DNA of 64,000 bases from Euborellia annulipes (lineage: Eukaryota; Arthropoda; Insecta; Dermaptera; Anisolabididae): positions 1-64,000 of the forward strand of contig JAKCPI010015774.1 in assembly GCA_023213315.1 (NCBI GenBank). Reading direction: 5' to 3'. A program made the translations under genes and the position numbers. Position 1 is the first letter of the stretch. Each line of letters starts with the position of its first letter. Under the pieces are notes generated by a model that did not search any database, had not been told where the DNA came from, and saw only the letters and a list, made by a program, of their open reading frames with translations. Below, one piece after another: positions 54,106 to 64,000 of this stretch.

Positions 54106-55835
54106 CCCCCCCTAAAATTTTATTTTTTTTATTTTTCATTCGATTTTAATAAAATTTAAAATGACGCTTTCTTAGGGTGTAAATAATTGAAAAATGGTAT
54201 TTTAGACACCAGAAAGTTCAATCACCCCCCTGACCCCCCTGAAATTTATTTTTCATTCGATTTTAATAAAATTTAAAATGACGCTTTCTTAGGGTGTAAA
54301 TAATTGAAAATGGTATTTTAGACATCAGAAAGTTCAATCACCCCCCTGACCCCCCCTAAAATTTATTTTTCATTCGATTTTAATAAAATTTAAAATGACG
54401 CTTTCTTAGGGTGTAAATAATTGAAAAATGGTATTTTAGACCCCAGAAAGTTCAATCACCCCCCTGACCCCCCCCTAAAATTTATTTTTCATTCGATTTT
54501 AATAAAATTTAAAATGACGCTTTCTTAGGTGTAAATAATTGAAAAATGGTATTTTAGACATCAGAAAGTTCAATCACCCCCTGACCCCCCTAAAATTTAT
54601 TTTTCATTCGATTTTAATAAAATTTAAAATGACGCTTTCTTAGGGTGTAAATAATTGAAAAATGGTATTTTAGACATCAGAAAGTTCAATCACCCCCCTG
54701 ACCCCCCCCCTAAAATTTATTTTTCATTCGATTTTAATAAAATTTAAAATGACGCTTTCTTAGGGTGTAAATAATTGAAAAATGGTATTTTAGACATCAG
54801 AAAGTTCAATCACCCCCCTGACCCCCCTGAAATTTATTTTTCATTCGATTTTAATAAAATTTAAAATGACGCTTTCTTAGGGTGTAAATAATTGAAAAAT
54901 GGTATTTTAGACATCAGAAAGTTCAATCACCCCCCTGACCCCCCCTAAAATTTATTTTTCATTCGATTTTAATAAAATTTAAAATGACGCTTTCTTAGGG
55001 TGTAAATAATTGAAAAATGGTATTTTAGACACCAGAAAGTTCAATCACCCCCCTGACCCCCCTAAAATTTATTTTTCATTCGATTTTAATAAAATTTAAA
55101 ATGACGCTTTCTTAGGGTGTAAATAATTGAAAAATGGTATTTTAGACATCAGAAAGTTCAATCACCCCCCTGACCCCCCTAAAATTTATTTTTCATTCGA
55201 TTTTAATAAAATTTAAAATGACGCTTTCTTAGGGTGTAAATAATTGAAAAATGGTATTTTAGACATCAGAAAGTTCAATCACCCCCCTGACCCCCCCCTG
55301 AAATTTATTTTTCATTCGATTTTAATAAAATTTAAAATGACGCTTTCTTAGGGTGTAAATAATTGAAAAATGGTATTTTAGACATCAGAAAGTTCAATCA
55401 CCCCCCTGACCCCCCTAAAATTTATTTTTCATTCGATTTTAATAAAATTTAAAATGACGCTTTCTTAGGGTGTAAATAATTGAAAAATGGTATTTTAGAC
55501 ATCAGAAAGTTCAATCACCCCCTGACCCCCCCCTAAAATTTATTTTTCATTCGATTTTAATAAAATTTAAAATGACGCTTTCTTAGGGTGTAAATAATTG
55601 AAAATGGTATTTTAGACATCAGAAAGTTCAATCACCCCCTGACCCCCCTGAAATTTATTTTTTCATTCGATTTTAATAAAATTTAAAATGTTGCTTTCTT
55701 AGGGTGTAAATAATTGAAAATGGTATTTTAGACCTCAGAAAGTTCAATCACCCCCCTGCCCCCCCTGAAATTTATTTTTCATTCGTTTTTAATAAAATTT
55801 AAAATTACGCTTCCTTAGGGTGTAAATAATTGAAA
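54106..55835 (+). repeat. Tandem array of a ~118-bp unit, about 15 copies
   Basis: Each unit has TTTTCATTCGATTTTAATAA, AATGACGCTTTCTTAGGGTG, TAAATAATTGAAAAATGG, TATTTTAGACATCAGAAAG and a C-run TTCAATCACCCCCCTGACCC. Units are 95% or more alike by eye, varying mainly in the C-run, in A-run length, and in ACATC/ACACC/ACCCC. The last two units (from about 55650) are more diverged. The related element at 27850-27960 has one unit. Confidence 0.96.
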
Positions 55836-55988
55836 AATATATTAATCAAATATTTAAAATAAAAATAAAAACTTTTTCATAATTAATTAAAATACATTTA
55901 TCTGGACAACTCTTAGTCATATCCCGAGACGCCGCCTGCCAGGGCCTAGTGGGGTAGGGTTGCCGAAGGCAACCCTACCGCAGCTATA

Positions 55989-57057
55989 TTATAAGACTAA
56001 GTCGCTTAGCCAAGGACCCGGTACTTGGCCATGGAAGAAGAATCAGGCTGGTCATCAGTTAGTCTGAAATCCGACGATGGGAGCCTGTTATTTAGCCGTC
56101 TCAAAATGTCATCTGCAAGTGTCCCTGGCTATTTATCTCCGTCCTGAGCAAACTTTTCATCTAAGGAATTTTGTTTAACCTCCTTTTTTTGCAAAACGAG
56201 TGGAGAGCTCGATCTCGGGTAGAGAAAACAATCTCCAATCCTGATTAAACACTTGAAACCTTGAAAAATAAGAGTAAAGCATAATTGCATTTAATTTATA
56301 CCTAATGAAAATTTATTTATATTTTAGAGGAGCTAATGAGTGATTATTAAGCATCTATAAGTATATGACAAAATAGAATCACAAAGTATTAATGGAGTCG
56401 TGATTGGAATTCTAATTAAATCGAACGATGAATTCGCTCAGTCTAATTATTCTTGAACGCAACTAAATTTGTTCATGAATTCGGCTTCGGCGGAAGTGTC
56501 CTTGGACAGCCATTGGCCTGAGGCTGATAACGTCACTGGCCCTCCGGGGTATCCATTGGCCGGCTTTTGACAAGGGCAAAAGCAAATTGAATGCCGATTG
56601 ACAACAACACAAGCGTAGAATGTCAAGCAGAAAGGAGTGTCTTGTTCACAACAAATCACTCCTCGCAAAGGCGCTCTTCTCACCAATTGTACGATCGTAT
56701 ATTAGACATCTTTCTTTTTTTTCCTCTCTTCATATTCCAGCTATAGAACAAGCTTTTGGTAATGTACATTATGTCCAATTTAACATTTTCATGTTTTATA
56801 TCTGGTTATCTTCAAAAGTTGATTTTTTACGTTTACACTCCAACTTTTATAATACTTAAATTAAATTGCTATTGAAAGTCTGCTAGAATTATATTCCATT
56901 ATTAGACAAAAATTAAAATTTTAATATTAGTATACTGAATTTTAATAGCTAATTAATAAACTGAAATGCTGAAAAAATTAAGACCCTGAAAACTATTATT
57001 TGAGAGAAGGATGAGCAGCTCGAAAGAGGAATTGAAACTAAACTCACGAATCAAGCG
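55989..57057. other. Unique intergenic stretch
   Basis: About 56000-56260 and 56440-56700 have higher complexity (GGACAGCCATTGGCCTGAGG, GGTATCCATTGGCCGG). Overlapping frames on both strands at 56447-56859 lack motifs and are probably chance. Possible regulatory DNA. Confidence 0.35.
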
Positions 57058-57680
57058 ATATCTTGAATAAAAAACCTGATGTGACAAGTACAGAACACAA
57101 CCTTCGATTACCGAAGATTTTTTGTGTCGACATATATTTAGTTCCCGCCGATATATTAGAATTCAAGATGTAAAATTTATAAGTATGGGAAAATATTTAT
57201 ATTTTGTTACCATGGCAACAATTTCTCCTATCCTTCCTATGAAGTACAAAAGTAAAGTGGTCTTCAGAATATTTCAATGACAAAATGAGAATATACATTT
57301 TAAAGAGCATCTAAAAAATAATTGATTTTATAATTTTAATCAAAATCGTTGGTGCGAATTTTGAGAAAATCGAAAAAAACTGAGAAAGTACATCAGTAAA
57401 GCATTAGTACTCTCTGGCCGATTTTGATTAAAAGCTTATTTTCTCGGTCCCGGGGGGTGTTTAACTTAAATATAAAATTTCAGCCTCATAGCTCAATTCC
57501 TTCTTGCTTAAAATTGAACACACACACACAGACAGACAGACAGACCATGTCGCGAAAACCACTTTTTGGACTCAGAGGACCTCAAAACGTAAAGATCCAT
57601 CAAAATCTCGACATCGAATTTTTGACATGAATCCAATACTTTCTCTCGCTATATATTAAAATATATATAGAGGTAAGAAA
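57058..57680 (-). repeat. Repeat R, copy 5 (inverted, most complete)
   Basis: From CCTGATGTGACAAGTACAGA through TGTGTCGACATATATTTAG, CAGACAGACAGACAGACCATG and AAAACCACTTTTTGG to CATGAATCCAATACTTTCTC and the TATATA terminal hairpin. The block with (CAGA)n and GACCATGTCGCGAAAACC is missing or eroded in the other copies, so this is the best reference for the family. Confidence 0.8.
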
Positions 57681-58231
57681 TGAATTGAAATTCAAGCTAG
57701 TGAGTAATGTTAAAGCTCTTTTGAATCTGCTTAAATATACGATAGCCTAATACAACTTGTTTGCTCAAAAAATAATTTTCTTTCATTTCCTCTAAGGGAA
57801 AGTGAAAATAAACATATCATTATTTTCCATAAGTTTTAATAGAAGCAATTTCAGAAAAATGGGAAAGGAGAGTGGATGTTAGCCCCCAAAGGGGTGATGG
57901 GGTAACTTTTATCGAAATAAAACTCTCAGTCAACAGAAGCAATTATTTAATAATTTTAATAATCTGAATTTAATAAAATTGAAGTCTGATGAAATGTACA
58001 GAGTGCTTTACAAGAAAGAAAGTAAATTTTTTACTATAGATTTTTCTATTTTTTTTAAAAATTTTTTCAAGAAAATCTAACTCCTTTTATTATAGTCCTC
58101 ATTTTCTCGGTTTAAGTCGCTTTGGTAATGACTCAACCCGGGAAAATTTATCTTCGTATATTGTAATAATAAATATGCAGTATATAGACGATTGCTACGA
58201 ATATATATAATATATAATTTAATTAATAATT
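57681..58231. other. AT-rich stretch
   Basis: Nothing recognised; may be intron upstream of the candidate exon at 58246. Confidence 0.35.
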
Positions 58232-58245
58232 TTGTTTTTAAACAG

Positions 58246-58441
58246 TAAACGGGGAATTGCAAATAATAATAATAATAGTATGCAACAAGTCGAAGCACAT
58301 TCTCAATTAAAACCATTAATTATTAATTCTAATCATACAATCTTAAATATTTCTTTAAATAAACAAACCACTTGTCTCTTTAATTCAACAAATTTGTTTG
58401 TTTCTTTGAATTTTGTTCCTGATCAGAATTCTCTTCCAATG
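58246..58441 (+). CDS. Candidate internal exon, unknown protein
   Basis: Acceptor TTTTTAAACAG and donor ATG|GTATGA bound 196 nt, open in one frame (phase 2 in, phase 0 out). The peptide starts KRGIANNNNNSMQQVEAHSQ and continues LKPLIINSNHTILNISLNKQ. The Asn run and the polar, non-repetitive rest look like a disordered part of a regulatory protein. No domain is recognisable and no neighbouring exon could be linked, so this is tentative. Confidence 0.35.
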
Positions 58442-60349
58442 GTATGACAAAATTCTCAATAAAGTAGAAGAAATATATATTATTTCGGTCTCTGTTAGGG
58501 GTGGACACCTCCAAATTCACCTCCCAGGATCAACAAATGTATGAAATGTTTTATAATTGCAAGGGAATTTGAAGAAATCCAAATACGCTAGATAGGGATA
58601 ATGAAACATTCCACTTTCAATCATAAATCAATTGATTGATATTCATTACCAAGAAATATCGATTACATATTTGATAAATAATTAACTGCTCTGGAATAGT
58701 CCCCCCCCTCCTATTTTTTTCCCGACTTTTTTCATTTCAATCAGTCAATTATAAATGTTTCTTTAGATTTGATTTCGGTCGGCGGCATCTCTTGAAAAAA
58801 GCATTCATAATGAGATGCACTCATCGTGACTGGCCTCTCCATTCAATGAATCACTTTAACTAATTATTTAATGAAATCAATATATATTATAGGTGGTCTT
58901 GCAGTGGGCGTTATTAATTTGAAATACCTTTCGGATTACAATCATAAATTTTATTTTATTTTGAAAAATTTTCCAATAAATCATTCATTTAAATTTATTC
59001 ATCTAAAATAAATAAATAATTTAGATCGGGCGAGTTCTATTTCCTTTTGAGTGTTTCATCAAAAACTCAAAAAGCTTTAAAATCAATTGTAAGCCAAGCT
59101 CGAAGATTTAAATCGAAAAAATCTAATCTATTAAGATTATATTGTTATGTTAAATTATTTATTTTTTTGTATCCAATAGGGGTGACTCTATATTAATTAA
59201 TGATAATTAAAACATTAATTAATTAATTAAAGTTAATTGATTTGTACGGCAATTGATTTATCTATCTAAAGATTAGGCAATATCAAGATCATTCAAAGAT
59301 AAATTTTTGATTTAACAATTCTATTATAATAATGATCTTAATCAGGGTTAAAAAACTTAAAAGAGAAAATTAATTGTGCTCTTATTATCATAATATCTGT
59401 GTTGTTATTTATTAGAAAGAAATGTGATTTTTTACTTTTCATCATTATCAAAATAATATTATACTATAATATAAATCAGTTAGCGGTGGCAATAAGTTTT
59501 TTTTATATTATAGACCTGGGTATATTCATAAAATAGACGTTCTTCAGAGTTAAGGGGGGTTCAGGAGCGCCGTCTAAACGTACTTTAAACAATACTAGAC
59601 TATCATAAGGAATTTTTCAATGCGGTTTTTTTTTAATGAATAAAATTCAAAAGAGATTATTGGGACATCGAGCTATAATTTTTTTAATGACTTATTAAAA
59701 AATCATCGTAATTAATTTTTTTGTTATCATGCAAATACAAAAAAACAATCAGTCCCAATAATCTTTAATTTTTTTTAAATTTAAAAATGAATTTATTGTT
59801 ATTATTAATCACATATTAATTAAGAAATTTTTAAAATAAGCTTAGATGATTTATTTAAAAACCAACTGTCAAATTAGTTCAGCATTCTTGCAATAGATGG
59901 CAGGCTAATCTAACAGACGATATAGTATTAGCCTATATCTGGCCTATGTTTATATATTTTTAATGCTTTTATAAAAGATACATAATATATAATAACATTT
60001 ATAATGTATTTATTGTTAAAAGATCGAATCAACCAAATGCATTAAATATTATTAGCTACCATTCTGACATCTCTTGGCAAATTTTTGAATTACTTGATTT
60101 TTTGAGCATACTATTATGACACACTACGCCATCTTATCGGGAAAAACATGCGTAACCACTTCGCTCTGGTAGCCCCTTAAATGCTAAATTTATTGCAAAT
60201 TTATTAGAGTACTCCAAAAAAAATTACAGACTACGTATATGTAACGAATTCTACATTTTCACACCAGAATTTCAAAATATTTCATAAATAATTTACTTTA
60301 GTAAACAAATAAAAGAATTTCTATGAAACCACATTTTGTTATTAGTTTA
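58442..60349. other. AT-rich stretch
   Basis: No gene or repeat end recognised. Contains TTAATTAA-rich sequence near 59190-59230. Confidence 0.4.
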
Positions 60350-60510
60350 TAAATACTGTACAATGAAATGCACGTAAGGGTCCCTTAGAGGTTATTTAAC
60401 AAGTCTGTGAGTGTTCTTTATTGGCGAGGCCAAACGCCCCATGGCCCCCGAGGAATCGACAAGTACGGACAGTCAGACAGACAGATGGACATTAGTGAAT
60501 TATATATATA
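60350..60510 (+). repeat. Fragment related to repeat S
   Basis: ATAAATACTGTACAATGAAATG and GTCCCTTAGAGGTTA match parts of S in a rearranged order. Followed by GGACAGTCAGACAGACAGATGGA, similar to the (CAGA)n block of repeat R. Confidence 0.5.
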
Positions 60511-61431
60511 GATTTAAAAATATACCCCCTATTATTTGGGCGAAGGAGACCGTTCGAGTTGTTAATTTCTATGAAATATTTTGTCATAAGCGATTATATC
60601 CCTCTGGATGCCATAACTGTTATAATTTACTGAAATTCTTTAAAAAATTAAAAAAAAAATGAAACCTTATAAACAATTCTTGTTCACTTCCCTATCGCAT
60701 AGGTAATCGGAGGCAAACAAAAGAGCTTTTATTTCTTTCTTGATATAGGCTATTAGAAGATAATTGCTATGAAAAGCTGATAATATAAATTTGCATAACG
60801 AAACTGGGAGTGGAATTTTAAGCACGAACTTATAAAAAGGAAGAAAAAATGAAAATTTTTTCGAGTAGCCTGACGCCGGACTCTCGCTATTTCTGTGCTC
60901 TTGTGTTTCAACTTCCCCCTTGAACATAGAGGTTAAATCAGAAGATAGAATTGAAGAGATAGATAGATTTTTTCATGAGGAGGGAGCCCGGAAATTTGGT
61001 GTAGCAGAGGCGCATTTAAAGGGGGGTGGGTAAGAGGGTTAAGAATCATTTATTATATTTTAGTTACGCTTTCAAAATAGCATTATAAAATATTAATATT
61101 TTTTGCGGAAGAGAGGAGGGAGGGGGTCCGAGCTCTTAAATATTTGTACACCTATTTTATAGTATAATTCTTTCATTTTTTTTTCTAAATTTATCTTATC
61201 ATGCGTCATTCTTGTTTTTAGATTCCTATTAACTGATGATCGGAATACTAAATAAATTACCTGAATAAAGATGACTAAATGTCTGATAAAAACTTTTCAT
61301 AATACTATTTTGAAAAGAGCAATAATAAATTATTAAACATTAAATCTATTAAAAAGTACTAATTAGATGATTTGAATATAATTAAATAGTATATTAATAT
61401 TTAAAATGACGCTGGTTGATTGAGTTAATAA
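60511..61431. other. AT-rich stretch
   Basis: G-rich decayed patches at about 61017-61040 and 61108-61130; no frame of interest. Confidence 0.4.
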
Positions 61432-61635
61432 TTAAAATTAAATATACAAATTAAACACTAGGTTATTTGTTTCAAAGGTTTTATTAATTAAAAATTAACA
61501 CTTGATACGTATTTCGACAATTTCTTGTCATCGTCAGAAGATGAAATAATAACAAATACGTATCAAGTGTTAATTTTTAATTAATAAAAACTTTGAAACA
61601 AATAACCTAGTGTTTAATTTGTATATTTAATTTTA
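61432..61635. repeat. Inverted-repeat element with hammerhead-like motif
   Basis: Arms about 61432-61514 and 61554-61635, near-perfect (AAACACTAGGTTATTTGTTTC outward, CACTTGATACGTATTT at the inner edge), with a 39-bp loop. The loop plus the left inner arm contains the motif at 61501-61540. Fragments of the family lie at 32101-32285. Confidence 0.85.
61501..61540 (-). ncRNA. Hammerhead-ribozyme-like motif 6
   Basis: Minus strand: CTT, CTGACGA, one unpaired T, GACAA/TTGTC stem II with a GAAA tetraloop, GAAA, the 8-base palindrome ATACGTAT as stem III, C, AAG pairing with CTT. All canonical core bases are present. The long palindrome would make a strong dimer stem III. Confidence 0.5.
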
Positions 61636-62990
61636 ATTTACAAAATGTTTCAACGAGAACTAACGGTCGAAAGTTTAAATCTTATGAGTTAATAATGGCT
61701 TACTCATAAGTTTAGGAAATTATTGGAAAAATAATTACTTTTATTATGGAGTTTAGAATATTTAGGAAACTTCCCTCTCATGTTTACATTTGAAATGAGA
61801 CTATTTTATTTAAAAATTTACAACAATGGGGCGAAACTTGGGCAATGCCCGGGGTCCCAAGTAAAAGGGACTCTGAACTCATTCAACAAATTCTAAATTT
61901 TTCACATGAAAAATTTTAAATTCTTGGGAAATTTCATAATACTACGTTGTAAACAGGGTGGGGGGGGGAGAATGGGGATTCTAATATAAAAAAAAAATCT
62001 AATGAATATCTAATACTTACTGATTTCTTTTAAATTATTAATAAAAATTATACTAATTTTATTTATTCCCAACATGCACCCGTACATAGGGCAGATTGGG
62101 CGGAGGTGCCCCCGCACCACCCAGCACATACAGTATACAAATGAAGAAAAAAAAATTTCATTACTCAATTTTAATTTAATTTTTTGAATTATTTATTTAC
62201 ATTTTTTTGTGTAAAAAACTGTAAAACATTTTTAATGACTAATTTTACGTTTTGGAACATCTAAATTGAGTATGCAAATTTACTGATCTCGAGATATCCC
62301 AAAATTGAAGATCTCGATATTTCTGAGTTAGGCCAGAGTCTAGAGAAGAACTTAACGAAGATAATGGAGGTACTGTCAATAATCTAAATAGCCATCAATT
62401 AATGTGCATTTGATTTCTACAAAGATCATGAAGTCTTTGAGTTATCAAATGCACAGAAGGCACATTCCATTTCAAATCAACACACTTTTGAACCCTACCA
62501 TCTCAGATTTCAATGAAATTTGGATCATAGGTACAGTCCATAGAGAGTAAGAAAAAGCCCCAATTTCGACTTGATATCTCCTCTCAACTTGTTTAATAAA
62601 TATGGCAAAAAAATTCACATAAAATATTTTAATACCTAAAAAAGATTCAAGTGCCCAAGCTAAAAAAAATAAATTGCAATGGAGCGGTGTAAAAACGCAA
62701 AGTAAAAATTTGAAACATTTTTTATCAGGAAAGGCAAAGGACATAATAAGGAATATAAACAAAAATAATTTAAACAAAAGCCCTATTAGATGAAGAGAAT
62801 TATTTGTGCGAAAACAAGCCATTGATGAAAAAGAAAGGGGTAATCCAACGTGATAAATGTATTTTTAGTTAAAAATCTTTCTTAAATTGTCAACCTCACC
62901 TTGTGCAACTTACACTAATTAATCAAGCTAAAAAAATCAAAATTAATTAAAACTAGGAATTTTAGTACGTATAAAAAAATGTGTGTTTAC

Positions 62991-62996
<6 letters not shown>
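61636..62996. other. AT-rich stretch with an unclassified repeat-like part
   Basis: About 62270-62560 has phrases (CTCGAGATATCCC, CAGATTTCAATGAAATTTGG) of a style seen in dispersed repeats, but only one copy is in the window. The 116-codon minus frame at 62472-62822 is Phe/Leu-rich low-complexity translation of it and not called. Confidence 0.4.

Positions 62997-63040
<44 letters not shown>
62995..63040 (+). repeat. (GA)n microsatellite
   Basis: About 20 GA units followed by GGAGGGGAG, a GAGA-type tract 340 bp upstream of a candidate start codon. Confidence 0.95.
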
Positions 63041-63149
63041 GGGAGTTGGAGTCAATCAATAGAATTGAATGAGAGTTGCGTTCATTCACTGATAGTAGTT
63101 GGCGTTCATTGAGCTCAAAGGACACGACGGAATCCGAACATGTCCGAAT

Positions 63150-63379
63150 TAAGCCGAATGTCTAAAAGTGGGCGTGGCTTGGCATGCGAAAGGGAGGGTC
63201 CGAGAGCCGCATGGCCCCCTAGAGAACGCGCCTGCGGCAGTTCGCTTTTAGCCTTAGACCTGTCAATTACTCATTTTATAATTCTGCAAGTTCTTCATTT
63301 GCAGTGTTTTATTTTGCTCATGTGCACCACGAAGCACAGCGAGCGGAGCCCGGCTGCTGGCGTCGCTGCCGTTGCCGCT
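63150..63379 (+). promoter_or_regulatory. GC-richer region, candidate promoter/5' UTR
   Basis: CpG-containing sequence, unusual for this window (GAACGCGCCTGCGGCAG, GCACAGCGAGCGGAGCCCGG, GGCGTCGCTGCCGTTGCCGC), downstream of the GA tract and directly before an ATG in good context at 63380. No TATA or initiator is assigned. Confidence 0.4.
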
Positions 63380-63397
63380 ATGTCCGATTTTACTGAC
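63380..63397 (+). CDS. Candidate first coding exon (MSDFTD)
   Basis: GCCGCTATGT is a fair translation-start context, and ACTGAC|GTAAGT is a near-consensus donor six codons later. A short first coding exon after a GC-rich leader is common for developmental genes. The partner exon is unproven: the next candidate (63658-63791) reads best in a phase that does not match, so linkage is uncertain. Confidence 0.35.
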
Positions 63398-63657
63398 GTA
63401 AGTTCTCACCGAACCACGAACCACGTGCTCTCACTCCACCTACCCACTTTAAATTTTACTATTCACCTGCAATCCAAGTCTTTAATTAAAAAGCACATTC
63501 AATATTTCCATTCCTTTTCTGTTTATTAGTATATTTGAGTATTTGTAATTTATAATATTTGACAACTGTCACATTAACTCAAACGATCCTTATCCGTATC
63601 GTGAGATTTCTCTTTTATATACATACCCTAGTATACCTTATATATTTTTTCGTAAAG

Positions 63658-63791
63658 ATTTTGCTGGCTCTCCCCCTCCCACTCCGTCTGCCGGTGGTCT
63701 AGGCTCTGCTTCCAATATTACTCACCTCACGGGGGGGGGGGGAGGAGCTCCCTTCTCCTGGTCCTGTAATGTCTTATATGGCCATATACAA
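63658..63791 (+). CDS. Candidate exon, Gly/Ser/Pro-rich
   Basis: In one frame it reads FAGSPPPTPSAGGLGSASN, ITHLTGGGGGAPFSWSC and NVLYGHIQ, ending at CAA|GTGAGA. The composition is like the disordered N-terminus of a transcription factor. The acceptor (CGTAAAG) lacks a strong pyrimidine tract, and the entry phase (1) does not fit MSDFTD. The 11-G run also makes the frame fragile. Confidence 0.3.
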
Positions 63792-63877
63792 GTGAGAGCT
63801 CTTTTAGTTTAATTTTCTAAATTTAAATTAAATTAAGTAATCCTTTTATTATTATTATTATTTTTTTTATTTAATAG

Positions 63878-63910
63878 ACTGGCAAAATAGCAACTCTAAT
63901 TGCAGAGTAA
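63878..63910 (+). CDS. Possible following exon
   Basis: Acceptor TTTAATAG, then TGKIATLIAE and a stop TAA, in phase 0 with the previous candidate. Very short and weak. Confidence 0.2.
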   Translation, partial: TGKIATLIAE

Positions 63911-64000
63911 TTTGAACGACTTAAGCAAAAGGAGTAGCTGCAATTTTGAGATTGCTAAAATATATATATTTACCTCGTAAATAAGTAATTGTCTTAAGTA

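Larger units (their letters stand above)
53735..55988 (+). mobile_element. Helitron with internal satellite array
   Basis: The 5' end TCTATATAAAAAAACCGC is followed by a CTGT microsatellite and the conserved CCGAAACTACTGGACCGATT block. The 3' end has GTAGGGTTGCCGAAGGCAACCCTAC, a strong hairpin, followed by CGCAGCTA. The same tail ends in CTAG in the loop of the palindrome at 10186-10221, confirming the boundary. It has no Rep/helicase frame. The interior is a ~118-bp tandem array. Confidence 0.8.

Noticed and set aside
56447..56859. Two opposite 79-codon frames with Cys residues
   Set aside because: Overlapping on both strands, no zinc-finger spacing or splice signals.
62472..62822. 116-codon Phe/Leu-rich minus-strand frame resembling a membrane protein
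   Set aside because: Hydrophobicity reflects A/T-rich codons on the opposite strand; no start context or conserved motif.

Overview
The window is AT-rich eukaryotic DNA with split genes, long AT-rich introns and a very high density of transposable elements. It has no bacterial operon features, no CRISPR array and no complete tRNA or rRNA gene. The Ty3/Gypsy element is of a kind I associate with arthropod genomes, and the Helitron, hAT, piggyBac-like and tRNA-SINE content also fits. An arthropod is the best guess, but no marker gene fixes the species.

Layout. 1-637: two abutting Helitron ends. About 3060-7703 (+): the best-supported host gene, at least eight exons of a conserved-looking protein with a C2H2/C2HC-type zinc finger. 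Its last two-exon module is tandemly duplicated with splice phases kept, and an A-run causes a frameshift in exon 4. 8330-10525 (-): a decayed long coiled-coil gene, interrupted by a 0.5 kb palindrome. 11106-15730 (-): a Ty3/Gypsy LTR retrotransposon with nearly identical LTRs and a 4-bp target duplication. It lacks the reverse transcriptase core, carries frameshifts and stops, and contains a hAT MITE. 17950-18415: a LINE 3' tail. 19-28 kb: hAT elements, a SINE, a near-perfect 1 kb palindrome and a possible Helentron-like element. 28.8-36 kb and 42.5-51 kb: mostly unique AT-rich DNA with islands of more complex sequence that could be conserved regulatory DNA. 37.3-38.6 kb: a second, 1.3 kb palindrome. 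50938-52244: a piggyBac-like element with TTAA duplication and a transposase relic. 53735-55988: a Helitron carrying about 15 copies of a ~118-bp repeat. 58246-58441 and 63380-63910: weak candidate exons of other (+) genes.

The most striking signal is a set of six hammerhead-ribozyme-like motifs at four loci (6.6, 10.0/10.35, 19.15/19.25 and 61.5 kb), each embedded in an inverted-repeat element. They share CTGANGA, one extra unpaired T, a GC-closed hairpin, and GAAA followed in five of the six by a short palindrome and C. The palindrome differs between families (ACGT, ATAT, ATACGTAT) but stays self-complementary, as expected for dimeric hammerheads with a minimal stem III. Such motifs are known from Penelope-like elements and retrozymes; the extra T and the paired, outward-facing arrangement deserve a check.

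hAT-type non-autonomous elements are the most abundant class. Ten copies have exact 8-bp target-site duplications readable from the sequence, including two insertions only 120 bp apart and one inside the Gypsy integrase.
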